DNA of 64,000 bases from Thiohalomonas sp041685045 (GTDB taxonomy: Bacteria; Pseudomonadota; Gammaproteobacteria; Thiohalomonadales; Thiohalomonadaceae). Under the pieces are notes generated by a model. It was given only the letters and a program-made list of their open reading frames with translations, made no database searches and had not been told where the DNA came from. The stretch lies in contig JAWLGP010000023.1 of NCBI GenBank assembly GCA_041685045.1, positions 11,957 to 75,956 of the forward strand. Direction: 5' to 3'. The translations under genes and the position numbers were made by a program. Of the stretch, positions 17,009 through 26,030 are shown piece after piece. How positions within the stretch are numbered: position 1 is the stretch's first letter; each line of letters opens with the position of its first letter.

Positions 17009-18825
17009 GACGGCCGTGACACCAGCACCTGCTGCCAGGCCGCGCGGTCTTCGACGAGACCGGCGATGGCCTGCACGATCGCGCACCGACGCGCATCCCG
17101 GTTCTCCCCCGGCGCGATCAGACGGTAACCGGGGGCATCCTCCCCGAAGTTGGCGCGCAGGTTATCGAAGAAGCCGCGAAACTTCGCCACCGCCGACTCC
17201 CCGCCCGGCAACTGCAGCCACCATCGCTCGGCCGCGTTGAACAACGCTTCAGCCTGTTGCAGACGGACGGCGATCGCCTGGCGCTTTTCCTGATACTTGC
17301 GGTACATGCTCGCGGCCACCGCACCGACCACCTGGTCGATTTCGGCTGCCGATGTCTCCCGCGGATAGCCCCGCTCGATGAGTTCGCTCACCGAGAACAG
17401 CATCACGTCGCCGAAGAACTGGCGCTCGAACTCCCCGGACAGGTCCACACGGGCCGACTCCCGCGCCACGCCGGCACGGTATTCGAACGCCTCCGCGCCG
17501 GCGACCGTGCGCGTGTGCAGCAAGGGCAGATTGGCCGAGACGAAGCCCCCGCCGAGCGCTGCCCGGATCAGCCGACCCAGCACCGGGCCGGCCATTCGCA
17601 GCTTCAACGGCGCGAACGGGATGAACCAGGCCAGCCCCTCCTCGCTCACCACGTAGTTGCCGGTGTAAACGGTACGGGCCGGCTGCAGTGAAGGAAAGTC
17701 GTCGGTATGACCGTACCAGGTGATTCGGGTGGGGTGTTCGCCCTCGAAAAACCGGTCGAGCTTGTCGGCGAACCCCGCCAGGCAGGCCGTGTGGTCGTGG
17801 GCTCCATCAACCGTGCACTGGTAGTCGAAGCGCCGCGTCTTGCCCTTGAAGCCGAACAGGTCGGCCATGTCGTGATAGGCGGCATCATCCGCATCGGGTG
17901 GTGCGTCGGCGTGGAATCGGCAGGAAGTGCGCGGTGCCTCCTTTGCCAGTTGCTGGAGGAAACCGATGACGTCGTCCAGGAAGTTGGCCGCCATCACCGC
18001 CGGCGACACCGGCGGGTCGCCGACCACCTTGCCGGTAAGCACCTGTACGTCCCGCTCCGAGAAGATACGGTCGAGGTGATGGAAATAGTTCAGGGCCAGC
18101 AGGTCCCGGCTGCCACCTGCATACGGAACCCGCACCTTAAACTGCTCGTCACTGTCGACGAAGTAGAAGAGCCGTCGCTCACCGTCGGTGCACATACGGC
18201 GGGCCAGCAGGTAGGCGATGTTGCGGGTGATCGAGGCGCCCTTGCGCTGGAACCCGTCGATCTCCGGGGTGCCGACGATCGCATCGATCCGGGCCCTCAA
18301 CTCCGGGTCGAGGCCCCGCAGTTCCGCCGCCTGTTCCTCGGCACCGAAGTAGAAGGTTTCGATCCCCTGCCGATCGAAGTCGGCCGCGATCTCGCGGTTG
18401 CGGCGAATCACCGCGGCATCCTGAGAGTCATCGGCGACCACCACCAGCACCTTGCGATATCGACCCGCCTCACAGCCGCCGTACTCGAACGCCCGACACA
18501 GCGCCAGCACGCTGTCGAGGATGTTGGTGAGGTGCTGCGGCCGATCCGCCACCGGGATGACGATCACGAAGCGGTGACGCCGGTCGTCACCGCGCCGGGC
18601 AATCAGCTGCTCCAGTTCCCGAAACGCACGCTGATACGTGGCAAGTTCCGCCTCGTCCGGGCCGATGGCCCACAGCGCCCGCTCGATCGCCGCCAGCGCC
18701 GTTTGGTAGTGACGGATCAGCGCCTCGCTGTCGGCCGCGTCCGCCGGCACCGGCAGCACCTGGATGGCGGGCTCGCCGGCATAGCGGGCCAGCAGTTCGG
18801 ACAGTGCGGTCATCTTGCCTTGCAT
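17005..18825 (-). CDS. GT2-like (GT-A fold) glycosyltransferase
   Basis: This 606-residue soluble protein carries a nucleotide-sugar-binding pattern: a first strand FVIVIPVADRPQHLTNILDS (about residues 86-105), a VVVADDSQ segment near residue 131, and the metal-binding DxD-like motif FYFVDSDEQF near residue 222. These mark a GT-A fold of the GT2 type. The N-terminal ~80 residues are helical and the C-terminal ~150 residues are helical and Arg-rich, with no membrane segments. Start: ATG 18825 has a run of G (GGGGGG) upstream; a second ATG four codons later is possible. It overlaps the small sulfotransferase gene by 4 bp and lies 24 bp after the ThDP-enzyme gene. Donor and acceptor sugars cannot be inferred. 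Confidence 0.6.
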   Translation of the reverse strand: MQGKMTALSELLARYAGEPAIQVLPVPADAADSEALIRHYQTALAAIERALWAIGPDEAELATYQRAFRELEQLIARRGDDRRHRFVIVIPVADRPQHLTNILDSVLALCRAFEYGGCEAGRYRKVLVVVADDSQDAAVIRRNREIAADFDRQGIETFYFGAEEQAAELRGLDPELRARIDAIVGTPEIDGFQRKGASITRNIAYLLARRMCTDGERRLFYFVDSDEQFKVRVPYAGGSRDLLALNYFHHLDRIFSERDVQVLTGKVVGDPPVSPAVMAANFLDDVIGFLQQLAKEAPRTSCRFHADAPPDADDAAYHDMADLFGFKGKTRRFDYQCTVDGAHDHTACLAGFADKLDRFFEGEHPTRITWYGHTDDFPSLQPARTVYTGNYVVSEEGLAWFIPFAPLKLRMAGPVLGRLIRAALGGGFVSANLPLLHTRTVAGAEAFEYRAGVARESARVDLSGEFERQFFGDVMLFSVSELIERGYPRETSAAEIDQVVGAVAASMYRKYQEKRQAIAVRLQQAEALFNAAERWWLQLPGGESAVAKFRGFFDNLRANFGEDAPGYRLIAPGENRDARRCAIVQAIAGLVEDRAAWQQVLVSRPS

Positions 18826-18849
18826 GCGGCTACCCCCCCTTCGACACGC

Positions 18850-20508
18850 CTAGCGTCGCGAGCTGTAACGCGGGAAGGCGTCGCGGTCGATGAGGATTTC
18901 GAGCAGGTTGATGCCGCCTTCGAAATCGGTCGTCGTGAACGCCTCCTCCAGCTCCGACGCCGTGGCGATCCGCCGATGCTGGATGCCGAAAGACCGGGCA
19001 AGGGCGGCAAAGTCGGGGTTGACGAAGTCGCAGTCGATATAGCGCTGCTGGTAGTGCTGACTCTGGTTTTTGCGGATCAGGCCCATCGCCGCGTTGTTGA
19101 ACAGCACCACCGTCAGCGGCAGGTCGTAGTTCACAGCGGTCATCAGCTCCATGCAGCACATCTGGAAACCGCCGTCGCCGAGAATGGCAAAGGTCACCAG
19201 CGGCGCGGCGAAGCGGCCGCCGATGGCAGCCGGTATCGCGTGCCCGAGTGACGAGATCCCGGAATTGGGAAAATATCGGTTCTCCGCCGAGACGCTGAAA
19301 AAATTCTGGGCGAAGATCATGTTGTCGTCGAAGACCTGAATACCCCGGGGGAAGCGGGTCTCGAGGCGAGCGAAGAACTGCCGCACCAGGGCGACGCGGT
19401 CGTCGAAAATGGTAGCGGCCTCGTCGGTGGCGCCGGTAGCCGGTGGCCGTTTCCGATCGGCGCTGTATTCCGCCCCGCGGCGGCTTTCGATACGTCCGAG
19501 CAGACCGGCGAGGGTCTCTTGCAGATCACCGACCACCGCCACGTCGGCGCGGAATACCTTCTCGATCTGGGCCGGGTCGATATCCACTTGGGCAATGCGT
19601 TTGCCGCCCAGCAGGTCCTTGTCCCACAGGTAGCTGGTTCGCTCGTTGAAGCCGGCCCCGAGCACAATCAGCAGATCGGCATGCTCCACGATATGCCGAT
19701 AGGCCCGACCGCTGGAGGTGACCCCCAGGCTGCCGAGCGCGAACGGCGAATCTTCGCTGATCACGCCCTTCGCCTTCAGGCTGGTGGCGACCGGGATGTC
19801 GAGTTGGTTGCTGAACCGCTCCACCAACGGGCCGGCGCCGGCGCGAATGCAACCGTAACCGGCCACGATCACCGGATGCTCCGCAGCCATGATGAGATCG
19901 CACAGGGCATCCAGGCGAGGATTCTCCTGGTGGGCCGGATAGAGGGGGCGCTCGGTGCGCACCTGATCCAGCAGCGCGGCGTCGACCGTCTCGTTCTGTA
20001 CGTTGTAGGGGAAGCTGAGCAGGACCGGACCGGGGTTGTCCGACAACAGGGCATTAGAGGCCTGGTTCAGCACATTGGCCAGATAGTCGGTGCGCTCCAC
20101 CAGCCGGTGATACTTGGTGATACCGCTGAACAGGGCACCCTGGTCGATGCTGCCGCCTTCGCCCGAGCTCTCCTGCAAGCCGCCCTTGCCGAAGATCTGG
20201 GTGGAGGTCTCGCCGGTGATGATCAGGACCGGCTGCCGATCGGCATAGGCGTTGGCTATCCCGGTGACCAGGTTGGTGGCGCCCGGCCCCGCCGTGGCGA
20301 TACAGGCGCCGATCCTGCCCGACACCCGGGCGTAGCCGCCGGCCATGAAGGCCGCACCCTGCTCGTGCTTGGCGAGCACCGTCTTGATGCCCGATTCGTA
20401 CAGACCGTCATAAACCGGCAGGATGTGGGCGCCGGGGATACCGAAGATGCATTCGATTCCCAGCCGCTCCATGTAGCGGACGATCAATTCGCTAACTTTG
20501 ATTTGCAT
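18850..20508 (-). CDS. ThDP-dependent enzyme, acetolactate-synthase large-subunit-like
   Basis: The protein has 552 residues from ATG at 20508 (MQIKVSEL). An in-frame upstream ATG at 20577 would add 23 residues; neither has a clear ribosome-binding site. The catalytic Glu49 (KHEQGAAFMAGGYAR) activates the cofactor, and the ThDP/Mg motif GDGGF (444-448) ... NN (471-472) has the usual spacing. The three-domain order (Pyr, central, PP) is complete and FAD-type spacing is retained. The family includes acetohydroxyacid synthases, but no small regulatory subunit gene is adjacent and the company is a glycosyltransferase and a sulfotransferase. A biosynthetic acetolactate role is therefore uncertain. 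It may make a precursor for a surface molecule (inference). Confidence 0.75.
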   Translation of the reverse strand: MQIKVSELIVRYMERLGIECIFGIPGAHILPVYDGLYESGIKTVLAKHEQGAAFMAGGYARVSGRIGACIATAGPGATNLVTGIANAYADRQPVLIITGETSTQIFGKGGLQESSGEGGSIDQGALFSGITKYHRLVERTDYLANVLNQASNALLSDNPGPVLLSFPYNVQNETVDAALLDQVRTERPLYPAHQENPRLDALCDLIMAAEHPVIVAGYGCIRAGAGPLVERFSNQLDIPVATSLKAKGVISEDSPFALGSLGVTSSGRAYRHIVEHADLLIVLGAGFNERTSYLWDKDLLGGKRIAQVDIDPAQIEKVFRADVAVVGDLQETLAGLLGRIESRRGAEYSADRKRPPATGATDEAATIFDDRVALVRQFFARLETRFPRGIQVFDDNMIFAQNFFSVSAENRYFPNSGISSLGHAIPAAIGGRFAAPLVTFAILGDGGFQMCCMELMTAVNYDLPLTVVLFNNAAMGLIRKNQSQHYQQRYIDCDFVNPDFAALARSFGIQHRRIATASELEEAFTTTDFEGGINLLEILIDRDAFPRYSSRR

Positions 20509-20667
20509 GCGAAGCGGTTTGGGGTCGTCCGATCCACGGGTAGGGACGAAGACCTGCGGTAATTGGGCCCGGGCCATGATAACCCAATATGGCGAGGCGA
20601 CAACCCCGCCACCGGCCCCGAGGTCAGGTCGAACCTAACAGGCACTGCTCGCGCGGGAGCCCCACAT

Positions 20668-22563
20668 TCAGCCGGCCGCCCGGGCTTGCAGCCCAACGGC
20701 CACGGAAGGCCGCTCGGCCGCCGGCAGCAGGTGGTAGATGGGTTGGCGGCCGTGGTTTTTCGGCATCTCGACGACCCCCAGGTACTCCGCCCGATACCAG
20801 GGCGTGTAGGGCTTGCCGAGAAATTGCAGTTCGTGGCGCGCCGCGTTCTCCTCCGCGGTCAGCAGGGCGACGAACTCCTGGGACCCGTACACCTCCCCCG
20901 GCATGGTAATCGGTTCGATGCGGGCGGCCCGGTTGACCTGCTGGCCGGAAAAGACCGTGCGGCCGGTGACCGGATGATGGAAGGAGAAGACCGGGCCGGC
21001 GTGCAGGCCGATCCGCACGTTGAGCTGGACCGGTAGCCCGAAGTCGCGGTGGTCCAGCTGGGTGAACGCCTCGCGCAAGCGGAAGGCGTGGGTCAGCAGG
21101 TGGCGGGCGTTCGGCATCACCACGTACAGCGCATCGCCCCACGCCTCCACCAGGTCGGGGACGTGGCCGGCGGCATCGAACAGCGCCTTGACCCGTTCGA
21201 GCAGCTTGAAGAAGCTGGGCAGGTACTCCTCGCCCAGTTTGCTGTAGCCCACGACATCGGCGAACAGCATGGCCCGGATGAGGCGCTCGGGCCGCACCAC
21301 CATGCTCAGCTGCGGCCGGGCCAGCGGCGCGGCCTCCCCGGCCTCCGCCAGTTCGTCCAGCTCGATCACGTGCAGGCGGGCGATATCCGGCCAGTGGTCC
21401 ATGAAATCGGACGGACTGCCGGGCTGGTTGGCGGCCCGGAAGTCCCAAGCCACCAGCAGTTCCGGCTCGGTCAACAGCAGGTTTGCCCGCAGCCAGCCGA
21501 TGCCGGCGGTGACCGCGTTGGCGTAGCGCAGCAGAATGGTGTGACCGAGATAGCGTTCCCGGGTGGCGTAGGTGACGGTGGCGGCCCTCGCCAGGGCGGC
21601 GTCGAAACGTTTCACCCACTCCGGCCCGGCATAGGCGACCCGGGCCTCGACGAAATCGGGCAGGGCGCAGGGCAGCACCACGTGCGCCTCGCCGCCGCGC
21701 TCCAGCAAACTCTCGATGAATAGCAGGTCGGCGCCGCAGGCGGCGCTGGAGTAGCCGATGCGGGCGTCCAGTGTCTCCAGCTGGTCGGCAATCGCCTGCT
21801 TCAGTGCCGCGAGCTTGGTGGTTGGCAGCAATGGTTCGGGCGTCTCCGCCGAATCGAGCGGCTGACCGCCGAAGATCACCACTTGCGGCGGCTGTAGCAG
21901 ACGCATCACCGTTTCGGGCACGGCGATTCCGGAGTCAGCCAGAGCCTGCACCGACTTCAACGCGGCGACGGCCGCCCGGTAGTCCCGGCCCCACCCGCGG
22001 CTTGCCTCCGAAAAAGCTGTGGTCGCCCCCGCCGCATCACCCAGCATCAGTAGGGCATGGCCGCGCACCAGCGGATCGACGTCACCGGCGATGGCCTGTG
22101 CCAGCTGCCGCGCCGTCTCACGGTCGCCCAGCTGTTGGCTGAGGACTGCCGCCGCCAGGGCATCGACCGCACCCCGACCGGCCTCGTACAGCTCCCGGTA
22201 GAGGCGGCGCGCTTCCTCCAGCTCCGTACGCTGGCCCGCCTGCTCCCAGATCAACCTGTGCACGGCCGCCAGACGGGCACGGCTGGCCATGGGGAGGGTG
22301 GCGCGCAACTCCGGCGCCAGCGCCGGCAGCAGCGTCAGGGCGGTACCGGTGGAGTGGCCCCGCAGTAGTGCCTGCACTTGCAGCAGGTGCAGGTCGAGGC
22401 TGCGGGGATACTGGCGTTCACCGCGGCAGGCGAGGTCGTAGGCGAGAAAGGGCTGCTCCCGCTCCAGCAGCGCCTCGATGGCGGCGATCCAGCTCGCCTC
22501 GTCCGGCGGGCTCTCCGGGGAAAGGCCGGGAACTGCGATGCCATTGGGGTCCGCAGTCAGCAT
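20668..22563 (-). CDS. Class III adenylate/guanylate cyclase with TPR-like and nucleotide-sensor-like domains
   Basis: The protein has 631 residues from ATG 22563. Residues ~20-215 form TPR-like helices. Residues ~227-380 read as a Rossmann-like SLOG-type fold (VVIFGGQ ... AACGADLLFIESLLERGG), a family that binds nucleotides. Residues ~430-600 are a class III cyclase catalytic domain: metal Asp436 (FADVVGY) and Asp477 (EAWGD), with the transition-state pair Asn544/Arg548 (NRAAR). All catalytic residues needed are present, so it is probably active; ATP versus GTP specificity is not settled. No membrane segment. It begins 11 bp after tadE and so is the last gene of the tad run. The longer frame to 22716 overlaps tadE and was rejected. 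Confidence 0.8.
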   Translation of the reverse strand: MLTADPNGIAVPGLSPESPPDEASWIAAIEALLEREQPFLAYDLACRGERQYPRSLDLHLLQVQALLRGHSTGTALTLLPALAPELRATLPMASRARLAAVHRLIWEQAGQRTELEEARRLYRELYEAGRGAVDALAAAVLSQQLGDRETARQLAQAIAGDVDPLVRGHALLMLGDAAGATTAFSEASRGWGRDYRAAVAALKSVQALADSGIAVPETVMRLLQPPQVVIFGGQPLDSAETPEPLLPTTKLAALKQAIADQLETLDARIGYSSAACGADLLFIESLLERGGEAHVVLPCALPDFVEARVAYAGPEWVKRFDAALARAATVTYATRERYLGHTILLRYANAVTAGIGWLRANLLLTEPELLVAWDFRAANQPGSPSDFMDHWPDIARLHVIELDELAEAGEAAPLARPQLSMVVRPERLIRAMLFADVVGYSKLGEEYLPSFFKLLERVKALFDAAGHVPDLVEAWGDALYVVMPNARHLLTHAFRLREAFTQLDHRDFGLPVQLNVRIGLHAGPVFSFHHPVTGRTVFSGQQVNRAARIEPITMPGEVYGSQEFVALLTAEENAARHELQFLGKPYTPWYRAEYLGVVEMPKNHGRQPIYHLLPAAERPSVAVGLQARAAG

Positions 22564-22574
22564 CTTTTCGCCGC

Positions 22575-23279
22575 TCAGTTGCAGCTGGCCGGGAAGAGAT
22601 CGTCGACCGCCGGCGACTGCATGCGCATGATCGCCTGGGCCTGGATGGGCAGGCCCGACAGCCGGGTCAGGCAGCGGTGCCGGAAGCCGCCGTAGTCGTC
22701 GAAGCCCCGGTGCCACTCGCCATCCGGGTTGTGCACCGGGTCGGCATCGCCGGTACCGAGCAGGATGCGAATAGCGTCGTTCACGAACGGCACGACCAGC
22801 TTGTAGCAGTAGTTCACCCGCAGTTTCAGCAGGTTGGCATCCTGCACCGGAAGGCGCGAGCGGTGGCCCGGGGTCGGGTCCCGATACATGAGGTTGTCAC
22901 TGGGGATCACCTCACTGCCCAGATCCGCATTCCACACGGCAAAGTCGTTGAAGGCCTCCACGGTCGGGTTGAGCCGCTCGATGCAGAGCCGCTCCGGCTC
23001 CGCTTCCAGCCGCTGGCGGGCGGCCATCGCCGCCTCGAAGTTCGGTGCATTGGTATAGAGTGCCGCCATCGCTCCGTAGAAGGCGGTTTCGATGGCCGCG
23101 CGCCCCCCGTTGTTGGTGGCACCGGCACGGGCCGCCTCGAAGGCGGCGTAATTCAGCGTGACCTTGGCCTGATAGATGAGGCCGAACTGGATGGCGCCGA
23201 AGATGAGCAGGAACAGCACCGGCAGGATGATGACGAACTCGGTCATGCTCTGCCCAAGCTGCCGCAGGCGCCGGTTCAC
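22575..23279 (-). CDS. TadE-like minor pseudopilin
   Basis: This 234-residue protein has a class III (type IV prepilin-like) signal: LGQSMTEFVIILPVLFLLIF, with cleavage expected after Gly9 and the conserved Glu at +5 and aromatic at +6. One N-terminal membrane helix (about residues 13-37) is followed by a ~195-residue periplasmic domain containing a few Cys (LCIERL, YCYK, RHRCL, ASCN). TadE-like proteins are processed by the Tad prepilin peptidase and are needed for Flp pilus assembly. The start overlaps the stop of the TPR lipoprotein gene by 4 bp (ATGA). Confidence 0.85.
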   Translation of the reverse strand: MNRRLRQLGQSMTEFVIILPVLFLLIFGAIQFGLIYQAKVTLNYAAFEAARAGATNNGGRAAIETAFYGAMAALYTNAPNFEAAMAARQRLEAEPERLCIERLNPTVEAFNDFAVWNADLGSEVIPSDNLMYRDPTPGHRSRLPVQDANLLKLRVNYCYKLVVPFVNDAIRILLGTGDADPVHNPDGEWHRGFDDYGGFRHRCLTRLSGLPIQAQAIMRMQSPAVDDLFPASCN

Positions 23280-23791
23280 GACGGCCCCTGCTCCCGCGCG
23301 TTCGTTGCCGGCGTGCGTCCGGCCGATTGCCGTTGCGGTTCGGGTGGCGGCCGGGGCTCAGCGTCGGGCTCGAGCAGACCATTCACGCCGCTGATCATCG
23401 TGCGGGCGCGGGCACACAGCGGCGCGCCCGGTTCGGTGTGCCGGCAGAGCTGCAGGTAGGCGTTCACTGCCTGGCGCAGATGGATCACCGCCAGGTTGTT
23501 CCAGGCCTTGCCCAGTTGCGGGTCACGCAGCAGCGCCTCTTGGTAGGCGGCAACCGCGGCCTCCGGCTGGCCCAGCCGGGCGTGGATATTGCCGAGCTTG
23601 AACCAGGGGTCCGCCTCGCGGGGCACCGCCTCGACCAGCACGCGGTAATGCGCCTGGGCCGCCGCATAGTCGCCGGCGTGGTAGGCGTCGTCCGCCCCCA
23701 GCTTCAGGGCATAGTAGTCCGGCCTCACCAGCCCTTGCGCACACCCGCCGACCAAAGCGGCCACCAGGGCCACGGCAGCGATTCGTCTCAT
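23276..23791 (-). CDS. TPR lipoprotein, TadD-like
   Basis: The protein has 171 residues from the ATG at 23791, which places a lipoprotein signal (MRRIAAVALVAALVGGC) at the N-terminus; the invariant Cys follows VGG. Two to three tetratricopeptide repeats follow (AYHAGDYAAAQAHYRVLVE, then FKLGNIHARLGQPEAAVAAY), with a Pro/Arg-rich tail. TadD in other tad loci is a TPR lipoprotein thought to support secretin (RcpA/CpaC) assembly. Position in the locus supports the same job here. It overlaps both neighbours by 4 bp (DUF192 gene upstream, tadE downstream). Confidence 0.8.
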   Translation of the reverse strand: MRRIAAVALVAALVGGCAQGLVRPDYYALKLGADDAYHAGDYAAAQAHYRVLVEAVPREADPWFKLGNIHARLGQPEAAVAAYQEALLRDPQLGKAWNNLAVIHLRQAVNAYLQLCRHTEPGAPLCARARTMISGVNGLLEPDAEPRPPPEPQRQSAGRTPATNAREQGPS

Positions 23792-24144
23792 GCACCTTCC
23801 TCCCAAACCAAGCGTTGCCCGGGGGCAATGCCATGGTGTTGCGTCGCGCCGGCCGCCAACTCCAGGGTCATCGCCGCCCCCGGACAGTGACTCAGGCGCC
23901 GCGGGCTCAACGCCGGCCTCACCTTCAGGACGCGACCGTCGCGGGCGAGATGGACCACATCGATGGCGTAGCCCATGCCCAGCGTGTGTACACCAGCGCA
24001 GGGGACGATCAGCAACCCCTCGCCGCTGTGCAGAGCGGGACGGCCGAGCAGGCCGCGCAGGCGCTCCCAGGCGTTGGTGGTGCGCTGCACACGCACCGCC
24101 ACTACCGCGGCGTCGTGTTCGCGCCGCAGGCGCCCCGCGATCAC
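23788..24144 (-). CDS. DUF192 family protein
   Basis: This 118-residue protein starts at a GTG that overlaps the TadC stop by four bases (GTGA). The longer frame that runs back to 24669 is only a shadow of tadC. The sequence shows the DUF192 pattern: RTTNAWERLRGLLGRP near the N-terminus, GLLIVPCAGVHTLGM, then IDVVHLARDGRVLKV and ending GATQHHGIAPGQRL. DUF192 proteins are small all-beta proteins of unknown biochemical function. Many carry a signal peptide, but this one appears to lack one. DUF192 genes are found in other tad loci, so it may act in pilus assembly (inference). Confidence 0.85.
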   Translation of the reverse strand: MIAGRLRREHDAAVVAVRVQRTTNAWERLRGLLGRPALHSGEGLLIVPCAGVHTLGMGYAIDVVHLARDGRVLKVRPALSPRRLSHCPGAAMTLELAAGATQHHGIAPGQRLVWEEGA

Positions 24145-25025
24145 AGGATTCCCTCCGCCAGAAACTTCATCACCAGCGGAAAACCGAGCACGATGAAGGT
24201 GACCGGAAAGATGAACAGCACCAGCGGCGCCACCAGTTTGACCGGCGCCTCCATCGCCTTCTTCTCCGCCCGCTGGAAGCGCTCGGCACGGCGCTGGTCC
24301 GCCTGGGCGCGCAGGGTCTGGCCCAGGCTCGCGCCCATGCGGTCGGCCTGGATCACCGCGCTGACGAAGCTGGAGACCTCGTTGATGTTGAGCCGATCGG
24401 CCATGCGCCGCAGCGCCTCGGCGCGGCTCAGGCCGGAGCGGATATCGCGCAGGACGATCCCGACCTCGTTGCGCATCGGTCCGGCCGGCCCCTTCTCCCG
24501 CGCCTGGTTGAGCGCGCCGGTAAGGTTGAGCCCCGCCTCCACCGCCATGGTGATGAAGTCGAGGTAGACCGGCATCTGGCGGATGATGGCGCTCTCGCGG
24601 CGGATGCGGGTATCGCGCAGCCAGACGTCCGGGAAGAAGTAACCGCCGAGGACCGCCAGCGGCAGCCACACCAGCTCCAGCGAACCGAGCAGAAACAGGG
24701 AGAAGGTGGTGCCAAGCAGCGCCGCCAGGGCACTGATCACGCGCAGGCCGACAAACTGCTGCGGGGTCAGCAGGTAGGCGACGCCGGTGTTGTGCAGCCG
24801 CTTGTCGAGGGCCGCCAGATAGTCCGACGACAGTCGGCTGGCGAAGTGGTCGGCCACGGCGCGGATCAGCGGCCAGATGAGGCGCAGCCCGAAGGGGAGC
24901 GGGTCCATGTACTCCCGATTCTCCTCCGGCAGCGAGTCGCTGACGTGGTGCAACCCGAGCACCAGCAGCACGCCGAACAGGCCGGAGCTGGCGATGGCGA
25001 GCAGTTGGGTGGTGCCGTCGAGCAT
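24141..25025 (-). CDS. tadC: Tad pilus inner-membrane platform protein TadC
   Basis: This 294-residue member of the GspF/T2SSF family has an N-terminal membrane helix (LLAIASSGLFGVLLVLGL), further helices around residues 85-130 and at the C-terminus (LVLFIFPVTFIVLGFPLVM). The central cytoplasmic part carries the T2SSF segment (MPVYLDFITMAVEAGLNLTG, then VIQADRMGASLGQTLR). TadB and TadC form the inner-membrane platform on which the TadA ATPase acts to polymerise Flp pilin. The gene lies 4 bp after tadB and overlaps the DUF192 gene. Confidence 0.92.
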   Translation of the reverse strand: MLDGTTQLLAIASSGLFGVLLVLGLHHVSDSLPEENREYMDPLPFGLRLIWPLIRAVADHFASRLSSDYLAALDKRLHNTGVAYLLTPQQFVGLRVISALAALLGTTFSLFLLGSLELVWLPLAVLGGYFFPDVWLRDTRIRRESAIIRQMPVYLDFITMAVEAGLNLTGALNQAREKGPAGPMRNEVGIVLRDIRSGLSRAEALRRMADRLNINEVSSFVSAVIQADRMGASLGQTLRAQADQRRAERFQRAEKKAMEAPVKLVAPLVLFIFPVTFIVLGFPLVMKFLAEGIL

Positions 25026-25029
25026 CGGT

Positions 25030-25881
25030 CTACACGTCGATGGTGGTGATCTTTTTGATGGCCAGAAAACCGAGCGTCTCCATCACCGCGATCACGCCCA
25101 GCACCATCCAGCCGGTCTCGGTGGTGAACAGCTTGGCCATGTGCTCCGGCTCCATGTGGTAGAGCAGTGCGCCCAGGAACAGCGGCAGACCGGCCATCAC
25201 CATCCCCTGCATCCGACCCTGTGCGGTGAGGGCGACGATCTTGCCCTCCATCATCGCCTTGGTACGCAGGGTGGTCGCCAGGCTGTCCATGATCTCCGTG
25301 AGATTGCCGCCGATCTCACGACTGATGCGCAGTGCGGAGACCACCAACTGGAATTCGGTGAGCGGCATGCGCTCCTCCATGTGGCGGATGGCAATGTCGA
25401 AGCCGAGGCCGAGGCGCTGCTCGCGCAGGAACAGTTCGAACTCCTGGTTGATTGGCGCCGGCATCTCCTTCACCAGCCCCTCCAGCGCCAGGGTGAGACT
25501 GGCACCGGCGCGCAGGGAGCTGGCGATCATCGCCAGCGCATCCGGCAGCAGCCGCTCGAACCGGTGCAGACGACGGCGGTGCAGCCGGCGATAAACGATT
25601 CTGGGCACCACCAACACCAACGCCGCCGATGCCACCGCCGCCAGCAGGTTCCAGGTGGCGAGCAGCACGAGGGTCGGCACCACGGCGAGGGCAATCATGT
25701 TGTAAAGGAACAATCGTGCGGGGTCGACGAACAGAAAGACATCGGCCATGTTCACCCGCGCGGTCTCGGTAAACATCTCCCGGTATTCGACCCACAGCTT
25801 TTGGCCGCGCACGGCGGCGAGCAGGAACAGCAGGGCACCGAACCCGAAACTCGCCGCCAGTGAGATCGTCTTCCAGAGCAT
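25030..25881 (-). CDS. tadB: Tad pilus inner-membrane platform protein TadB
   Basis: This 283-residue T2SSF-family protein has an N-terminal helix (SLAASFGFGALLFLLAAV), a helix pair near residues 58-90 (MIALAVVPTLVLLATWNLLAA), the T2SSF core (LLPDALAMIASSLRAGASLT, then VVSALRISREIGGNL) and C-terminal helices (MVMAGLPLFLGALLY). It is the partner of TadC. It is separated from the tadA-like gene by about 150 bp containing a long inverted repeat, the only sizeable gap inside the pilus locus. Confidence 0.92.
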   Translation of the reverse strand: MLWKTISLAASFGFGALLFLLAAVRGQKLWVEYREMFTETARVNMADVFLFVDPARLFLYNMIALAVVPTLVLLATWNLLAAVASAALVLVVPRIVYRRLHRRRLHRFERLLPDALAMIASSLRAGASLTLALEGLVKEMPAPINQEFELFLREQRLGLGFDIAIRHMEERMPLTEFQLVVSALRISREIGGNLTEIMDSLATTLRTKAMMEGKIVALTAQGRMQGMVMAGLPLFLGALLYHMEPEHMAKLFTTETGWMVLGVIAVMETLGFLAIKKITTIDV

Positions 25882-25905
25882 GCCGGGTGCCGTTTAAAAA
25901 ATTCG

Positions 25906-26022
25906 CCGCAGAGACGCGGAGACGCAGAGGGGGGCTATTGCTTGACCCTCAATGGTTGGCTGCCAAACCGTCTGCCCGCATTTTGAAAACATTTTTTCCT
26001 CCGCGCCTCCGCGTCTCTGCGG
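25906..26022. repeat. Inverted repeat with 25 bp arms between tadA and tadB
   Basis: The left arm at 25906-25930 (CCGCAGAGACGCGGAG...) matches the reverse complement of the right arm at 25998-26022 at 23 of 25 positions. A-rich and T-rich runs flank the arms (AAAAAATT before, AGTTTTTT after). Similar CCGCAGAGACGC elements are common intergenic repeats in proteobacteria. It could act as an attenuator or mRNA-stability element between two parts of the tad run. Confidence 0.75.
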
Positions 26023-26030
26023 CAGTTTTT

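Noticed and set aside
23788..24669. A 293-residue frame before the DUF192 gene
   Set aside because: The first half mirrors tadC and has His/Pro-rich composition. GTG 24144 overlapping the tadC stop is the natural start.
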